From JAKEFM01 sp035695825 (GTDB lineage Bacteria; Planctomycetota; UBA1135; JAKEFM01), in contig DASRRH010000010.1 in NCBI GenBank assembly GCA_035695825.1, positions 1 to 64,000 on the forward strand: a DNA stretch of 64,000 nucleotides, given 5' to 3'. The notes beneath the pieces are model-generated. The model made no database searches and was not told the origin of the DNA. It was given only the letters and a program-made list of their open reading frames with translations. The translations under genes and the position numbers were made by a program. Below are positions 8,097 through 16,709 of the stretch, piece by piece; the stretch's first letter is position 1; each line of letters opens with the position of its first letter.

Positions 8097-11000
8097 ATGA
8101 GGCTCTCCGTGGTCCCCGCCGCGAGAGGTTTTCTGCGGTCGCCCCTTCCGATCGCGCTCCTCCTCGCCCTCTCGGGAGCGAGCGCCCTCGTCGACGAGGT
8201 CGCCTGGGTCCGGCTCCTCGCCCTCCTCCTCGGGGCGGGCGCTCCCGCCGTCGGGACGGTGCTCTCGGTCTTCTTCCTCGGGATGGCGGGGGGCGCGCGG
8301 CTCGCGGGAGCGCTCGCCCCCCGATCGCGCGACCCGCTCCGGGTCTACGCGGTCCTCGAGCTCGCGATCGGGGCCTTCGCCGCGGGGAGCCCCTTCCTCG
8401 CCTCGGCCGGGGAGTCCCTCTACCTCGGGCTCGGTCCCGGAGCGCTCCTCCCGCGCGTCCTCGTCGCCTCGCTCCTCCTCGTGCCGCCGACCCTCGCGAT
8501 GGGAGCGACGCTCCCTTTCGCGCTGCGGGCCTGCGCGGGCGGGCGCGACGAGGCTCGACGGGGAAGCCTCCTCTACGGCGCCAACACGCTGGGAGGGGTC
8601 GCGGGCTGCCTGCTCGCGGGCTTCCTCCTCCTCGAACGCCTGGGCCTCCGAGGGACCCTCCTCGCCTCGGCCGCCGGCAACGTCGTCGCCGCGGCGGGGG
8701 CGCTCCTCCTGCGACGCGGGTGGGCCGACCTGACCTCGCCCCCCTCCGTCCCCGCCCGGCTCCGGGCGCCGCTCCCGCTCCTCCTCGGGGCCGGGGCCGG
8801 ATTCCTCGCCGTGGCGGCGGAGGTCCTCTACACCCGCCTCCTCTCCCGGATCCTGGGGGGAACCGTCTACGCGTTCGCCGCGATGCTCGCCTGCTTCCTC
8901 GCAGGGATCGCGGGAGGGGCGGCGGCGGCAGGAACTCTCCTCCCCCGCGTCCGGCGACCCGCCTCCCTCTTCGCCTGGCTCTCCATCCTCTCCGCGGCCG
9001 CGCTCGTGGGGAGCCCGCCGCTCCTCCTCGCGCTCTCGGAGCGATTCGCCGTCGGACACGGGGAGTGGAGCGGCTTCGGCGTGGTCCTCGCGCGCTCGTT
9101 CGCCGCCTGCGCGATCGTCCTCCTCCCGGTCGGGGCGCTCTCGGGCGCGGCCTTCGCCGCCCTCCTCCGCCTCGCGATCGGGGAAGGGAACGGGCGGGCG
9201 GGCCCCGAGGCGACGGGGCAGCTCTACGCGTGGAACACCCTCGGCTCGGTCCTCGGGTCCCTCGTCGGAACCTTCGGGCTCCTCCCCCTCGCGGGGAGCG
9301 GGACCGGCCTCGCGTGGGTCGCCGGGGGGCAGGTCCTCCTCGCGATCGGGGCCTGGGCCTTTGACCGGGGATGGAGGACCGCGCTCCTCCTCCTTCCGGC
9401 GCTGCCGGTCGTCGCGGTCCTCCCCTCCCGTTTCGACCTCCGGTCGCTTCGTCTTGCGATCAACGTCGCCGACGACGCCCGCTACGGGGGAAGGCCGGCG
9501 ACGATGCTCCTCGCCGTCGAGGGGCCCGGAGCGAGCGTCGCCGTCTTCGAGGAGGAATGGGGAAGGACGCTCCGGCTGAACGGCAAGGTCGTCGCCTCGA
9601 CCGCCTTCATCGACGCGCGCAACCAGCTCCTCCTCGGCCACCTCCCGGCGCTCCTCCACCCCGGCCCCCGCGACGGGCTCGTCGTCGGCCTCGGGACGGG
9701 GATGACCGCGGGGGCCCTCGCCATCCACGCGGGGATCGAGGTCGAGGTCGTCGAGCTCGCGCCCGAGGTCGCCCGGGCGGCGGAGAAGTTCGCCGACCAC
9801 AATCACGGCCTTCTCCAACGACCCAACGTACGGGTCGTCTTCGACGACGGCCGCCACCTCCTCCTCTCGACCGGGCGGCGCTTCGACGTGATCACCTCCG
9901 ACCCGGTGCACCCCTGGGTCTCGGGGGGGGCCAACCTCTACTCCCTCGACTACTTCCGGCTCGTCCGCGCCCGGCTCCGGCCCGGTGGGATCGCGGCGCA
10001 GTGGCTGCCGCTCTACGAGATGCGCCCGGAGGAGATGCGCTCCATCGTCGCGACCTTCGCCGGGGCCTTCGAGCACGCCGCCCTCTGGATCGCCTTCCAG
10101 GACGCGATCCTCCTCGGCTCGGACGCCTCCCTCCTGCCGCGCCCGGCGGAGCTCGCGCGGCGGATGCGAGCGCCCGAGGTGCTCGAGGACCTCGCCTCGG
10201 TCGACCTCGCCGACCCCGACCGTCTCGCCTCCCTCCTCGTCGCCGTCGACGACGACCTCCGCTTCCTCGGCGCGGGGAGCCCGCTGGTGACGGACGACCG
10301 CCAGACCCTCGAGTTCCGGGCTGCGCGCTCCCAGTACGCCCTCACGATCGGGAGGAACCTCCTCGACCTCTGCGCCGCGCGGGGGGGAGCCCTCGAGCTC
10401 CTCCTCCCCTCCCTCCCCGAGCGCGGCGCCCTCTTTGCGCGGGTCTTCCGTTCGACGAGCGCGACCTTCCGCGCCTACGGCGCCCTCGCGGAAGGGGCGT
10501 TGCGAGAGGGGACCGCGGCGATCGTCGAGTCCTGGGTCGAGGACCCCGACGGACCGCACGTCCCGTGGGGGCGCTTCCTCCCCTCCCTCGCGCGCGCCTT
10601 CGCGGAGGGGGAGAGGGACCCCGTCTCTCTCTACGGGAGGGGGGTCCTCCTCTGGCAGGAGGCGAAGGTCCGACTTCGCCGGGGCGGGGACGCCTCCCCC
10701 GTTCTCGAGGAGGCGGCCCGCCTCCTCGCGGAGGCCGCGCGACTCGCGCCGGACGCCCGTCTCGCGGTCGCCTCCCTCCGGGAGCGAGCGAAGGTGCTCG
10801 GCGAGCTCGGCCGGTTCGCAGAATGCCTTGCAGGCGCCGACGCCGCGCTGCGGGCGGAGGCGGGTCTTCCCGTCCTCCACCGGATCCGGGCGCTCGCGCT
10901 GCTCGGCTTCGGCCGGGTCGAGGACTCGCTCCGAGCCGCGGAGGAGGCGGCGTCGCTCGACGGAGGGAGCGCCGACTCTTGGAGCCTCCGCGGCGCCGTG

Positions 11001-11102
11001 CTCGCGGCCCTGGGACGGCGCGAAGAGGCCGCCGCCGCGTACCGGGAGGCGCTCGCCCGCGACCCCCGCGACGCGCGCGCGCGGGCGTTCCTCGCCCGGT
11101 GA
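8097..11102 (+). CDS. Multi-pass membrane / spermidine-synthase-like / TPR fusion protein
   Basis: A 1001-aa three-part protein. Residues 1 to about 440 hold a dozen or so hydrophobic helices resembling a transporter-like membrane domain. About 440-760 is a spermidine-synthase-like (aminopropyltransferase) fold, with the nucleotide-binding loop GLVVGLGTGMTAG near 527, acidic VVELAP, and ITSDPVHPW near 598 where the family has its catalytic Asp. About 848-1001 contains TPR-like helical repeats rich in Ala, Leu and Arg. Fused membrane/spermidine-synthase proteins are widespread but lack an assigned reaction, so real polyamine synthesis is not implied. A TACGAT hexamer overlaps the ATG; GTG at 8109 (codon 5) could be the start of a short-leader transcript. 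Confidence 0.85.
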   Translation: MRLSVVPAARGFLRSPLPIALLLALSGASALVDEVAWVRLLALLLGAGAPAVGTVLSVFFLGMAGGARLAGALAPRSRDPLRVYAVLELAIGAFAAGSPFLASAGESLYLGLGPGALLPRVLVASLLLVPPTLAMGATLPFALRACAGGRDEARRGSLLYGANTLGGVAGCLLAGFLLLERLGLRGTLLASAAGNVVAAAGALLLRRGWADLTSPPSVPARLRAPLPLLLGAGAGFLAVAAEVLYTRLLSRILGGTVYAFAAMLACFLAGIAGGAAAAGTLLPRVRRPASLFAWLSILSAAALVGSPPLLLALSERFAVGHGEWSGFGVVLARSFAACAIVLLPVGALSGAAFAALLRLAIGEGNGRAGPEATGQLYAWNTLGSVLGSLVGTFGLLPLAGSGTGLAWVAGGQVLLAIGAWAFDRGWRTALLLLPALPVVAVLPSRFDLRSLRLAINVADDARYGGRPATMLLAVEGPGASVAVFEEEWGRTLRLNGKVVASTAFIDARNQLLLGHLPALLHPGPRDGLVVGLGTGMTAGALAIHAGIEVEVVELAPEVARAAEKFADHNHGLLQRPNVRVVFDDGRHLLLSTGRRFDVITSDPVHPWVSGGANLYSLDYFRLVRARLRPGGIAAQWLPLYEMRPEEMRSIVATFAGAFEHAALWIAFQDAILLGSDASLLPRPAELARRMRAPEVLEDLASVDLADPDRLASLLVAVDDDLRFLGAGSPLVTDDRQTLEFRAARSQYALTIGRNLLDLCAARGGALELLLPSLPERGALFARVFRSTSATFRAYGALAEGALREGTAAIVESWVEDPDGPHVPWGRFLPSLARAFAEGERDPVSLYGRGVLLWQEAKVRLRRGGDASPVLEEAARLLAEAARLAPDARLAVASLRERAKVLGELGRFAECLAGADAALRAEAGLPVLHRIRALALLGFGRVEDSLRAAEEAASLDGGSADSWSLRGAVLAALGRREEAAAAYREALARDPRDARARAFLAR

Positions 11103-11176
11103 GCCCCTCCCCTTCCGCCCCCGGAACCCGGATCGTAGAGTGCTTCGCCCTTCCAGGCTCGTTCCCTCGATCCCCC

Positions 11177-12190
11177 ATGTGGACCCCGTCGCTCCTCCTC
11201 CTCGCTCTCCCCGGCCTCCTCCCGACCCAGGGGGAGAAGCCCCCGCAGCCCCCCGCGCCGGCTCCCCCCGCCGCCGCGCCGACGCAGGAGCCCCCCCCCC
11301 TCACCCTCCCTCCCGGCGTCGCGGCGACGATCAACGGGACGCCCCTCTCGATGGACGAGTACCGCGACTTCCTCTGGATGATCCACTGCAAGCAGAACAT
11401 CCGGGATCTGGTCGCCTTCAAGCTCCTCGAGGAGGAGGCGGCGAAGTACGGGATCACGGTGACCGAGGAGGAGGTGCGGGGGAAGATCGCGAAGTTCTGG
11501 GACGACTTCCTGAACCGCCGCCACGGCGGGGACCGCGCCAAGGCGGAGAAGGAGCTCCGGGAGATGGGATTCACCTCGGAGATCTACGACCGCTACCAGG
11601 CCTTCCAGGCGAGGAAGGACCTCCTCCAGGACCGGATCGTCCAGCGCACGCGCGTCGTCACGGACGACGCGGTGAAGCGCCGGTTCGACCAGAAGTACGG
11701 GGTCGACGGGGTCAAGGTCGAGGTCCGCCAGATCTTCCTCGGGAGGGCGGCCTTCATGAAGGAGGAGGTCGCGAAGGGGAAGAAGCCCTCCGAGGTCGAC
11801 CAGAAGCTCCTCGACGACAAGGCGCGCGACGCCGCCTTCAAGGCCCACGAGCGGCTGAAGAAGGGGGAGGACTTCGGGGAGGTCGCGCGGGAGATCTCGC
11901 AGGATCCCGCGGCGAAGCAGAGCGGGGGGGTGCTCCCGAACTACAACTACGACCGCTACGGGGAGGAGTTCTCGAAGGTCGTCCGCGCGCTGAAGGAGGG
12001 GGAGTTCTCGGATCCCTTCCCGGTCGGCAACAACTGGCACCTTGTCCAGGTCCTCCGGCGGACGACGACCCCCCTCGAGAAGGTGCGCGAGACGATCTTC
12101 AAGGAGCTGACGGAGGAGGCGCCGGGCTTCGCCGAGAAGAACGAGCTCTACAAGCGCGTCTACGAGTCGGCGACGGTCGTCCTCTGGTAG
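11177..12190 (+). CDS. Parvulin-type peptidyl-prolyl cis-trans isomerase (SurA/PpiC-like)
   Basis: A 337-aa exported foldase. The N-terminus (MWTPSLLLLALPGLLP) is a signal-like hydrophobic stretch followed by a proline/alanine linker. A SurA-like N-terminal region follows, starting at INGTPLSMDEYRDFL. The parvulin domain (about residues 175-295) contains VRQIFLG, a GEDFGEVAREISQDP stretch and GGVLPN. It probably assists folding of outer-membrane or secreted proteins in the periplasm. A TAGAGT hexamer about 35 nt upstream could be a -10 element. The last 31 nt overlap the 3' end of the convergent glycosyltransferase gene. Substrates are unknown. Confidence 0.9.
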   Translation: MWTPSLLLLALPGLLPTQGEKPPQPPAPAPPAAAPTQEPPPLTLPPGVAATINGTPLSMDEYRDFLWMIHCKQNIRDLVAFKLLEEEAAKYGITVTEEEVRGKIAKFWDDFLNRRHGGDRAKAEKELREMGFTSEIYDRYQAFQARKDLLQDRIVQRTRVVTDDAVKRRFDQKYGVDGVKVEVRQIFLGRAAFMKEEVAKGKKPSEVDQKLLDDKARDAAFKAHERLKKGEDFGEVAREISQDPAAKQSGGVLPNYNYDRYGEEFSKVVRALKEGEFSDPFPVGNNWHLVQVLRRTTTPLEKVRETIFKELTEEAPGFAEKNELYKRVYESATVVLW

Positions 12191-13140
12191 GGGCGGGCCC
12201 CCCACCGGGCGAGCGCAGCGAAGGCCGCGAGCGCGCCCCCCTCCGCGATCCGCGCCGCGCGCGCCCCTCGTCCCGACGCAGCGAGCGCGGCGCCGCCGCA
12301 GGCGGCGGCGAGTCCCCAGAGGAGCAGGACGGCGCGCACGCGGCCGAGACCCGCGGCGGCCACTCGATGAGAGAGGTGGAGGTGGTCGCCGACATGGGGG
12401 AGCCGGCGCAGGCGCAGGCGGAGGAGGACCACCCGGACAAGGTCGAGGAGGGGCACCGCGAGGGCGAGAAGGGGTAGAGCCCTCTCCGGGAGCGAGCCCT
12501 CCGCGCGCGCGCACGCGCCGAGGGCGGCGGCCGCGACGGCGAAGCCGACGGCGTGGCTCCCGGCGTCGCCGGCGAAGACCCGGGCTCGGGGAAAGTTCCA
12601 GGGGAGGAAGCCGAGGCAGGCCCCGAGGAGCGGCCCGGCCGAGGCGGTCTCGCCGAGGAGGAGGAGCGTCCCCGCCGCCGCCGCCCCGAGCCCTGCGGCG
12701 AGGCCGTTCATGTTGTCGAGGAAGTTCCACGCGTTCGTCGCGCCGACGAGGAAGAGGCCGGCAAGGGCGAGGTCGAGCGGCTCCGGAGAGAACCGCGGGG
12801 TGCGGAGCCCCGAGGCGAGCGCCGCGGCGGCCGCGGTGCACTGGCCCGCGAGCTTCCCCCACGCCGGGAAGCGGCGCTTGGCGGAGTCGTCGAGGAGGCC
12901 GACGGCGAAGGCGATCCCCGTCCCCTCGAGGAGTGCGACCCCTCCTCCGTCGAGCGATCCCGGCCACGCCACCCCCGCGGCGAGGCCCGCGAACAGCCCG
13001 GCCCCGCCGAGGAGGGGGGTCGGCGCCCCATGGTCCTTGCGCCCTTCCGGCCGGTCGAGGAGGCCGAGCCTCCTCGCGAGGACGGCGAAGAGCGGGGTCG
13101 CGCCGAGGGCGACGAGGAAGCCGACCCCGGCCCCGATCAA
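12160..13140 (-). CDS. WecA/MraY-family polyprenyl-phosphate sugar-1-phosphate transferase
   Basis: A 326-aa inner-membrane glycosyltransferase of the MraY/WecA superfamily, about ten hydrophobic segments. It would transfer a sugar-1-phosphate (typically GlcNAc-1-P) to undecaprenyl phosphate to start a surface polysaccharide. Motifs include HGAPTPLLGGAG, GLLDDSAKR, NFLDNMNGLAAG, FAGDAGS and a histidine-containing C-terminal loop (GDHLHLSHR). The MraY-specific motifs are not evident, so WecA/TagO-like is preferred. The start is TTG at 13140, overlapping the nadD stop as TTGA. It is the third gene of a coupled hisS, nadD, GT4 run. The exact sugar cannot be told. Confidence 0.85.
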   Translation of the reverse strand: MIGAGVGFLVALGATPLFAVLARRLGLLDRPEGRKDHGAPTPLLGGAGLFAGLAAGVAWPGSLDGGGVALLEGTGIAFAVGLLDDSAKRRFPAWGKLAGQCTAAAAALASGLRTPRFSPEPLDLALAGLFLVGATNAWNFLDNMNGLAAGLGAAAAGTLLLLGETASAGPLLGACLGFLPWNFPRARVFAGDAGSHAVGFAVAAAALGACARAEGSLPERALPLLALAVPLLDLVRVVLLRLRLRRLPHVGDHLHLSHRVAAAGLGRVRAVLLLWGLAAACGGAALAASGRGARAARIAEGGALAAFAALARWGARPYQRTTVADS

Positions 13141-13754
13141 GGGTCGCTCCGGTAAAGCCCGTGGCGCGCGATGTAGGCGGCGACGGCCGGAGGGAGGAGG
13201 TCGTCGACTCGGAGCCCTCGCCGCAGCCGCTCCCGGACCTCCGTCGCCGAAACGTCGACCGGCTCGATCTCGAGGAATCCGGCGGCGAGGGCTCCGACCT
13301 CCTCGGCCGTGAAACTCCCCCGGAGTCCCTCGACCGCGGAGCGCGCGAAGCCCCGGCGCACGATCGTGAGCACGCGGGTGCGAGCGAGGATCCCGTGGAT
13401 GTCCTTCCACTGCGGGAGGTCGGGGAGCGTGTCCGAGCCGATCACGAGGAGGACCTCGGCGCCGGGAGGCGAGAGGGCGCGGACCTCCTCGAGCGTGTCG
13501 ACCGTGTAGGAGCGCCCCCCGCGACGGATCTCGAGGTCGCTTGCCTCGAGGCCCGGCCGCCCCTCGACGGCGAGGACGACCATCGCGAGCCGGTGTTCGG
13601 CGGGGGCGAGGACCCGCCCCTCCTTGTGGGGCGGCGCCGCGGCGGGGACGAGGAGGACCTGCGCGAGCCCCCCCCGGTCCCGCGCGGCCGACGCGACCGC
13701 GACGTGGCCGTTGTGGATCGGGTCGAAAGAGCCCCCGTAGACTCCGACCCTCAT
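13137..13754 (-). CDS. nadD: Nicotinate-nucleotide adenylyltransferase NadD
   Basis: A 205-aa enzyme converting nicotinate mononucleotide and ATP to deamido-NAD in NAD synthesis. The N-terminal GGSFDPIHNGHV (7-18) is the nucleotidyltransferase signature, with later PPHKEG, IGSDTLPDLPQWKD and the C-terminal (V)SATEVRERLRRG segment (ISSTxxR-like). ATG at 13754 overlaps the hisS stop as ATGA, and its own stop overlaps the TTG of the glycosyltransferase. Length and motifs are normal. Confidence 0.96.
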   Translation of the reverse strand: MRVGVYGGSFDPIHNGHVAVASAARDRGGLAQVLLVPAAAPPHKEGRVLAPAEHRLAMVVLAVEGRPGLEASDLEIRRGGRSYTVDTLEEVRALSPPGAEVLLVIGSDTLPDLPQWKDIHGILARTRVLTIVRRGFARSAVEGLRGSFTAEEVGALAAGFLEIEPVDVSATEVRERLRRGLRVDDLLPPAVAAYIARHGLYRSDP

Positions 13755-15028
13755 GACGGGGCCGCCGCCTCGCGGGCGCGGCGGGCGATCCCGGCGGCGT
13801 CGGCGAGGTCGACCTCGACCTCCTCCCCCTTGGAGAGGTCCCGGAGCCGTCCCCGGCCCCGCGCGACCTCCTCTCCACCGAGGACGAGGAGTGCGCGGGC
13901 TCCGAGACGGTTCGCGAGGCGCAGCTGCCCCTTCAGGCTCTTCCCCTCGTGATCGAGGTCGGAGGCGATCCCCTCGCGGCGGACGCGATCGACGAGGGCG
14001 AACGCGGCCTCCCGCGTCTCCTCCCCCGCGCAGGCGACGAAGAGGTCGAGCTCCCGCGCCGGCCCGGGGGGGGTCCCGGCCCTCTCCCGGACCGCGAGGA
14101 GGGTCGGGCTCACCCCGATCGCGAAGCCGACCGCGCCGAGCGAGGGCCCGCCGAGCTCCTCGATCAGGTGGTCGTAGCGCCCCCCGCCGCACAGGGCCGA
14201 GCGGGCGCCGAGCGAGGGAAGGTGGACCTCGAAGACGGTGCGCGTGTAGTAGTCGAAGCCGCGGACGATCTGTGGATCGATCGCCGCCTTCCTCCCGACC
14301 GCGTCGAGGCCGCGCCGCACCGATTCGAAGTGGCGGAGGTTCTCGGGGGAGAGCGAGTCGAGGATCGCCGGGGCCTTCGAGGAGATCGCGCGGCAGCGCT
14401 CGTTCTTGCAGTCGAGGACGCGGAAGACGTTCCGCTCGAACCGCGACCGGCAGGTCTCGCAATACTCCTCGAGCCGCGCGGCGACGAAGGCCCGCAGCTT
14501 CTCTCGATAGGAGTCGCGGTCGGCGCCGTCCCCCATCGAATTGATGCGCACCTCGACCTCGGGGAGGCCCACCCGCTCGAAGAAAGAGGCGGCGAGGTGG
14601 ATCGCCTCGGCGTCGAGGAGGGGATCGAGGGAGCCGAGGGCCTCGATCCCGACCTGGTCGAACTGGCGCTCCCGCCCCTTCTGCGGGCGCTCGTAGCGGA
14701 ACATCGGTCCGACGTAGAAGAACTTCCGCAGCGGCCGGTCCTTCGGGAGGCTCGCCTCGAGGTAGGCGCGGACGACGCCGGCGGTCCCCTCCGGCCGGAA
14801 CGTGTAGGAGTCCCCCTCCCGGACGACCGTGAACATCTCCTTCTCGACGATGTCGGTCGCCTCCCCGATCGAACGCGCGAAGAGGGCCGTCTCCTCGAAG
14901 AGGGGGGGACGGATCTCGCGGTAGCCCGCCGTCCGGAAGAGATCCCGGGCGGCGCGTTCGACCCCCTCGTGCTCGAGGACCTCGTCGGGAAGGAGGTCGC
15001 GGGCCCCCCGCGGCGCGCGGCATCGCAT
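13751..15028 (-). CDS. hisS: Histidine--tRNA ligase
   Basis: A 425-aa class II aminoacyl-tRNA synthetase that charges tRNA-His. Motif 2 is FRYERPQKGRERQFDQ, and the HisA motif is RGFDYYTRTVFEV. A Cys pair region (CETC, CKNERC) lies in the insertion domain, and motif 3 is GAVGFAIGVS. The C-terminal anticodon-binding domain starts near ELDLFVACAGEE. ATG at 15028 is the first methionine and matches the family start (MRCRAPRGARDLLP). It leads an operon with nadD and a WecA-like transferase, coupled by a 4-nt overlap. Confidence 0.97.
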   Translation of the reverse strand: MRCRAPRGARDLLPDEVLEHEGVERAARDLFRTAGYREIRPPLFEETALFARSIGEATDIVEKEMFTVVREGDSYTFRPEGTAGVVRAYLEASLPKDRPLRKFFYVGPMFRYERPQKGRERQFDQVGIEALGSLDPLLDAEAIHLAASFFERVGLPEVEVRINSMGDGADRDSYREKLRAFVAARLEEYCETCRSRFERNVFRVLDCKNERCRAISSKAPAILDSLSPENLRHFESVRRGLDAVGRKAAIDPQIVRGFDYYTRTVFEVHLPSLGARSALCGGGRYDHLIEELGGPSLGAVGFAIGVSPTLLAVRERAGTPPGPARELDLFVACAGEETREAAFALVDRVRREGIASDLDHEGKSLKGQLRLANRLGARALLVLGGEEVARGRGRLRDLSKGEEVEVDLADAAGIARRAREAAAPS

Positions 15029-15513
15029 GGCGCGGGGTTATAGCCCTGGCGGCGCCCCCCCCGCCAACCGGAGGGGGACGCCGGCGCCTGCCGCCCGTGC
15101 ACGAGGACGATCGGCCGGGGGAGGAGGGCCGCGGCGAGCGCCCCCGACCGGAGGATCGACCGGGCCATCCGTCTCGCGCAAGCAAAGGAGGCTGCCCGTT
15201 CCCGACGCTCCCGGAGAGGCGCGCCTCCCCCTGACGGAAAGGCCTCGCCCGGAACGGCCCTACGAAAGGTGAGCCCGCCGCTCGGCGAGAAGGCAGGTAA
15301 GCCTTGATGCGAGGACGCGCCAAGAGAGAGAGGCCGGGATGCGGGCAGCCTCCGTTCGAACGACCAGGGATGCGCTCGGTCCGCGCTTTATCGAGCGCCC
15401 CTTCATACGGAGAGGGAGGAGGAATGATGGGCACCGGGAAGCGCGATTGACCCCCTCGGCGGGCGCCGCTAGCCTGCTCGAATCCGCCTCCCCCGCCCCT
15501 TCAGGAGAGCCCG
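15029..15513. other. Intergenic region between hisS and a small lipoprotein gene, no recognised gene
   Basis: About 485 bp separate the divergent hisS and lipoprotein genes. No frame here has a convincing ribosome-binding site or protein motif, and none of the common structured RNAs (SRP RNA, RNase P RNA, tmRNA, 6S) was recognised by eye. A TAGCCT hexamer 35 nt before the lipoprotein start could be its -10. The stretch around 15180-15440 has visibly less regular third-position GC than the coding regions, which fits non-coding or regulatory DNA. Confidence 0.5.
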
Positions 15514-15702
15514 ATGAGACGAATCCTCGCCGCCGCCGTCCTCGCCCTCCTCGCCTTCGGCGCGGCCGGCTGCCGCACGATCGGCTTCTGGGTTGAGGAC
15601 GTGAGCAATCACGTGACGGTCATGCGCCGGGACCTCAACTCCGTGCACCGGACCTTCGACCGGTACTTCCTGAACTACGACTGGGAGGATCCCTACCTCT
15701 AG
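15514..15702 (+). CDS. Small lipoprotein of unknown function
   Basis: A 62-aa protein. A basic start (MRRILAAAV) and hydrophobic core lead to the lipobox FGAAGC with Cys20, so it is likely lipid-anchored after signal peptidase II cleavage. The mature part is only about 43 residues and ends NYDWEDPYL. AGGAG lies 6-10 nt before the ATG, one of the few clear Shine-Dalgarno sites in the window. Its stop overlaps the convergent miaA stop by 4 nt. I do not recognise the mature domain. Confidence 0.75.
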   Translation: MRRILAAAVLALLAFGAAGCRTIGFWVEDVSNHVTVMRRDLNSVHRTFDRYFLNYDWEDPYL

Positions 15703-16697
15703 CCCGCCGTTCCCCCGGGGGAGGAGCCCGGGGAGGAAGACGCCTCGCCCCCTCGAGGGAGGGGAGGGATCTCGAGCTTGACGGCCACCCGCGCCGCGAC
15801 ATCGCGGGGATCGTCGTCCTCTCCGACGTCGATCCACCGCAGGTCCGGGTAGCTCCGGAACCAGGTCCTCTGGCGGCGGGCGAACGCGCGGGTCGCCTTG
15901 ATCACGGCGAGCCGGCACTCCTCGAGGGAGAGCCTCCCGTCGAGGTGATCGAGGACCTCCCGGTAGCCGAGGGCCTGGGCGGACTGGGGACCGAAACCCC
16001 CGCCGTCCCGGATCCGGGCGACTTCCACCACGAGCCCCCGGGCGAACATCGCCTCGACGCGCCGCGCGATCCGCCGGTGGAGTGCGTCGAGATCCATCCG
16101 GAGGCCGACGAGGACGCGGTCGCGCTCCGTTCGGGGGTTCGCCCAGTCGCTCTGGAGCTCCGAGATCGGGCAGCCCGTCAGTCGCCACACCTCGAGGGCG
16201 CGGACGACCCGCTTGACGTCGTTCGGGTGGAGGCGGGAAGCCGCGACCGGATCGACCGCGGCGAGCTCCCGGTGGAGCGCGAGACCTCCCTCCTCTCTCG
16301 CACGGCGGTGGAGCTCTTCCCGGAGACGGGCGTCGGGGGGCGCGCCCGTGAGGAGGCCGTGCGTGAGCGCGCGGAGGTAGAGGCCCGTCCCTCCCACGAA
16401 GAGGGGAAGGGCACCCCGAGCCTCGACCGCCGCGGCCGCCGACTCCGCGAGGGCGAGGTAACGGGCGACGTTGAACGACTCGGCCGGGGTGACCAGGTCG
16501 ATCCCGTGGTGCGGGAGGACCGCGCGCTCCGCGGCCGTCGGCTTCGCCGTCCCGATGTCCATCCCCCGGAAGACCTGCATCGAGTCCATCGAGATCGCCT
16601 CGATCGGGGCGAACCGGGCGAGCGCGAGAGCCACCGCCGTCTTCCCCGAGGCGGTCGGGCCGACGAGGAAGCGGTAGCGAAGGTAGCCGCGCGGCAA
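15699..16697 (-). CDS. miaA: tRNA dimethylallyltransferase MiaA
   Basis: A 332-aa enzyme that adds a dimethylallyl group to A37 of tRNAs reading UNN codons. The P-loop GPTASGKT is at residues 13-20, followed by DSMQVFRGMDIGTAKP, GIDLVTP, FVGGTGLYLRAL and HPNDVKRVVRALEV. The C-terminal QALGYREVLDHL and RRQRTWFR segments are also typical. The TTG start at 16697 lies 12 nt after the M16 peptidase stop. No closer ATG would keep the P-loop at the usual distance. The last 35 residues (glycine/serine/proline-rich) are variable. Confidence 0.95.
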   Translation of the reverse strand: MPRGYLRYRFLVGPTASGKTAVALALARFAPIEAISMDSMQVFRGMDIGTAKPTAAERAVLPHHGIDLVTPAESFNVARYLALAESAAAAVEARGALPLFVGGTGLYLRALTHGLLTGAPPDARLREELHRRAREEGGLALHRELAAVDPVAASRLHPNDVKRVVRALEVWRLTGCPISELQSDWANPRTERDRVLVGLRMDLDALHRRIARRVEAMFARGLVVEVARIRDGGGFGPQSAQALGYREVLDHLDGRLSLEECRLAVIKATRAFARRQRTWFRSYPDLRWIDVGEDDDPRDVAARVAVKLEIPPLPRGGEASSSPGSSPGGTAG

Positions 16698-16709
16698 CGC
16701 GGAGCCCGC

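Noticed and set aside
5606..9364. Plus-strand open frame of 1252 codons
   Set aside because: Antisense to yidC, the phosphoesterase and Trm112 and out of frame with the fusion protein; no motifs.
12481..13954. Plus-strand frames over the glycosyltransferase and nadD
   Set aside because: Antisense shadows; the minus-strand products have complete motifs and coupled starts.
15029..15513. Possible small RNA gene in the hisS-lipoprotein gap
   Set aside because: No conserved core of SRP RNA, RNase P RNA, tmRNA or 6S RNA could be recognised by eye; a covariance-model search would be needed.
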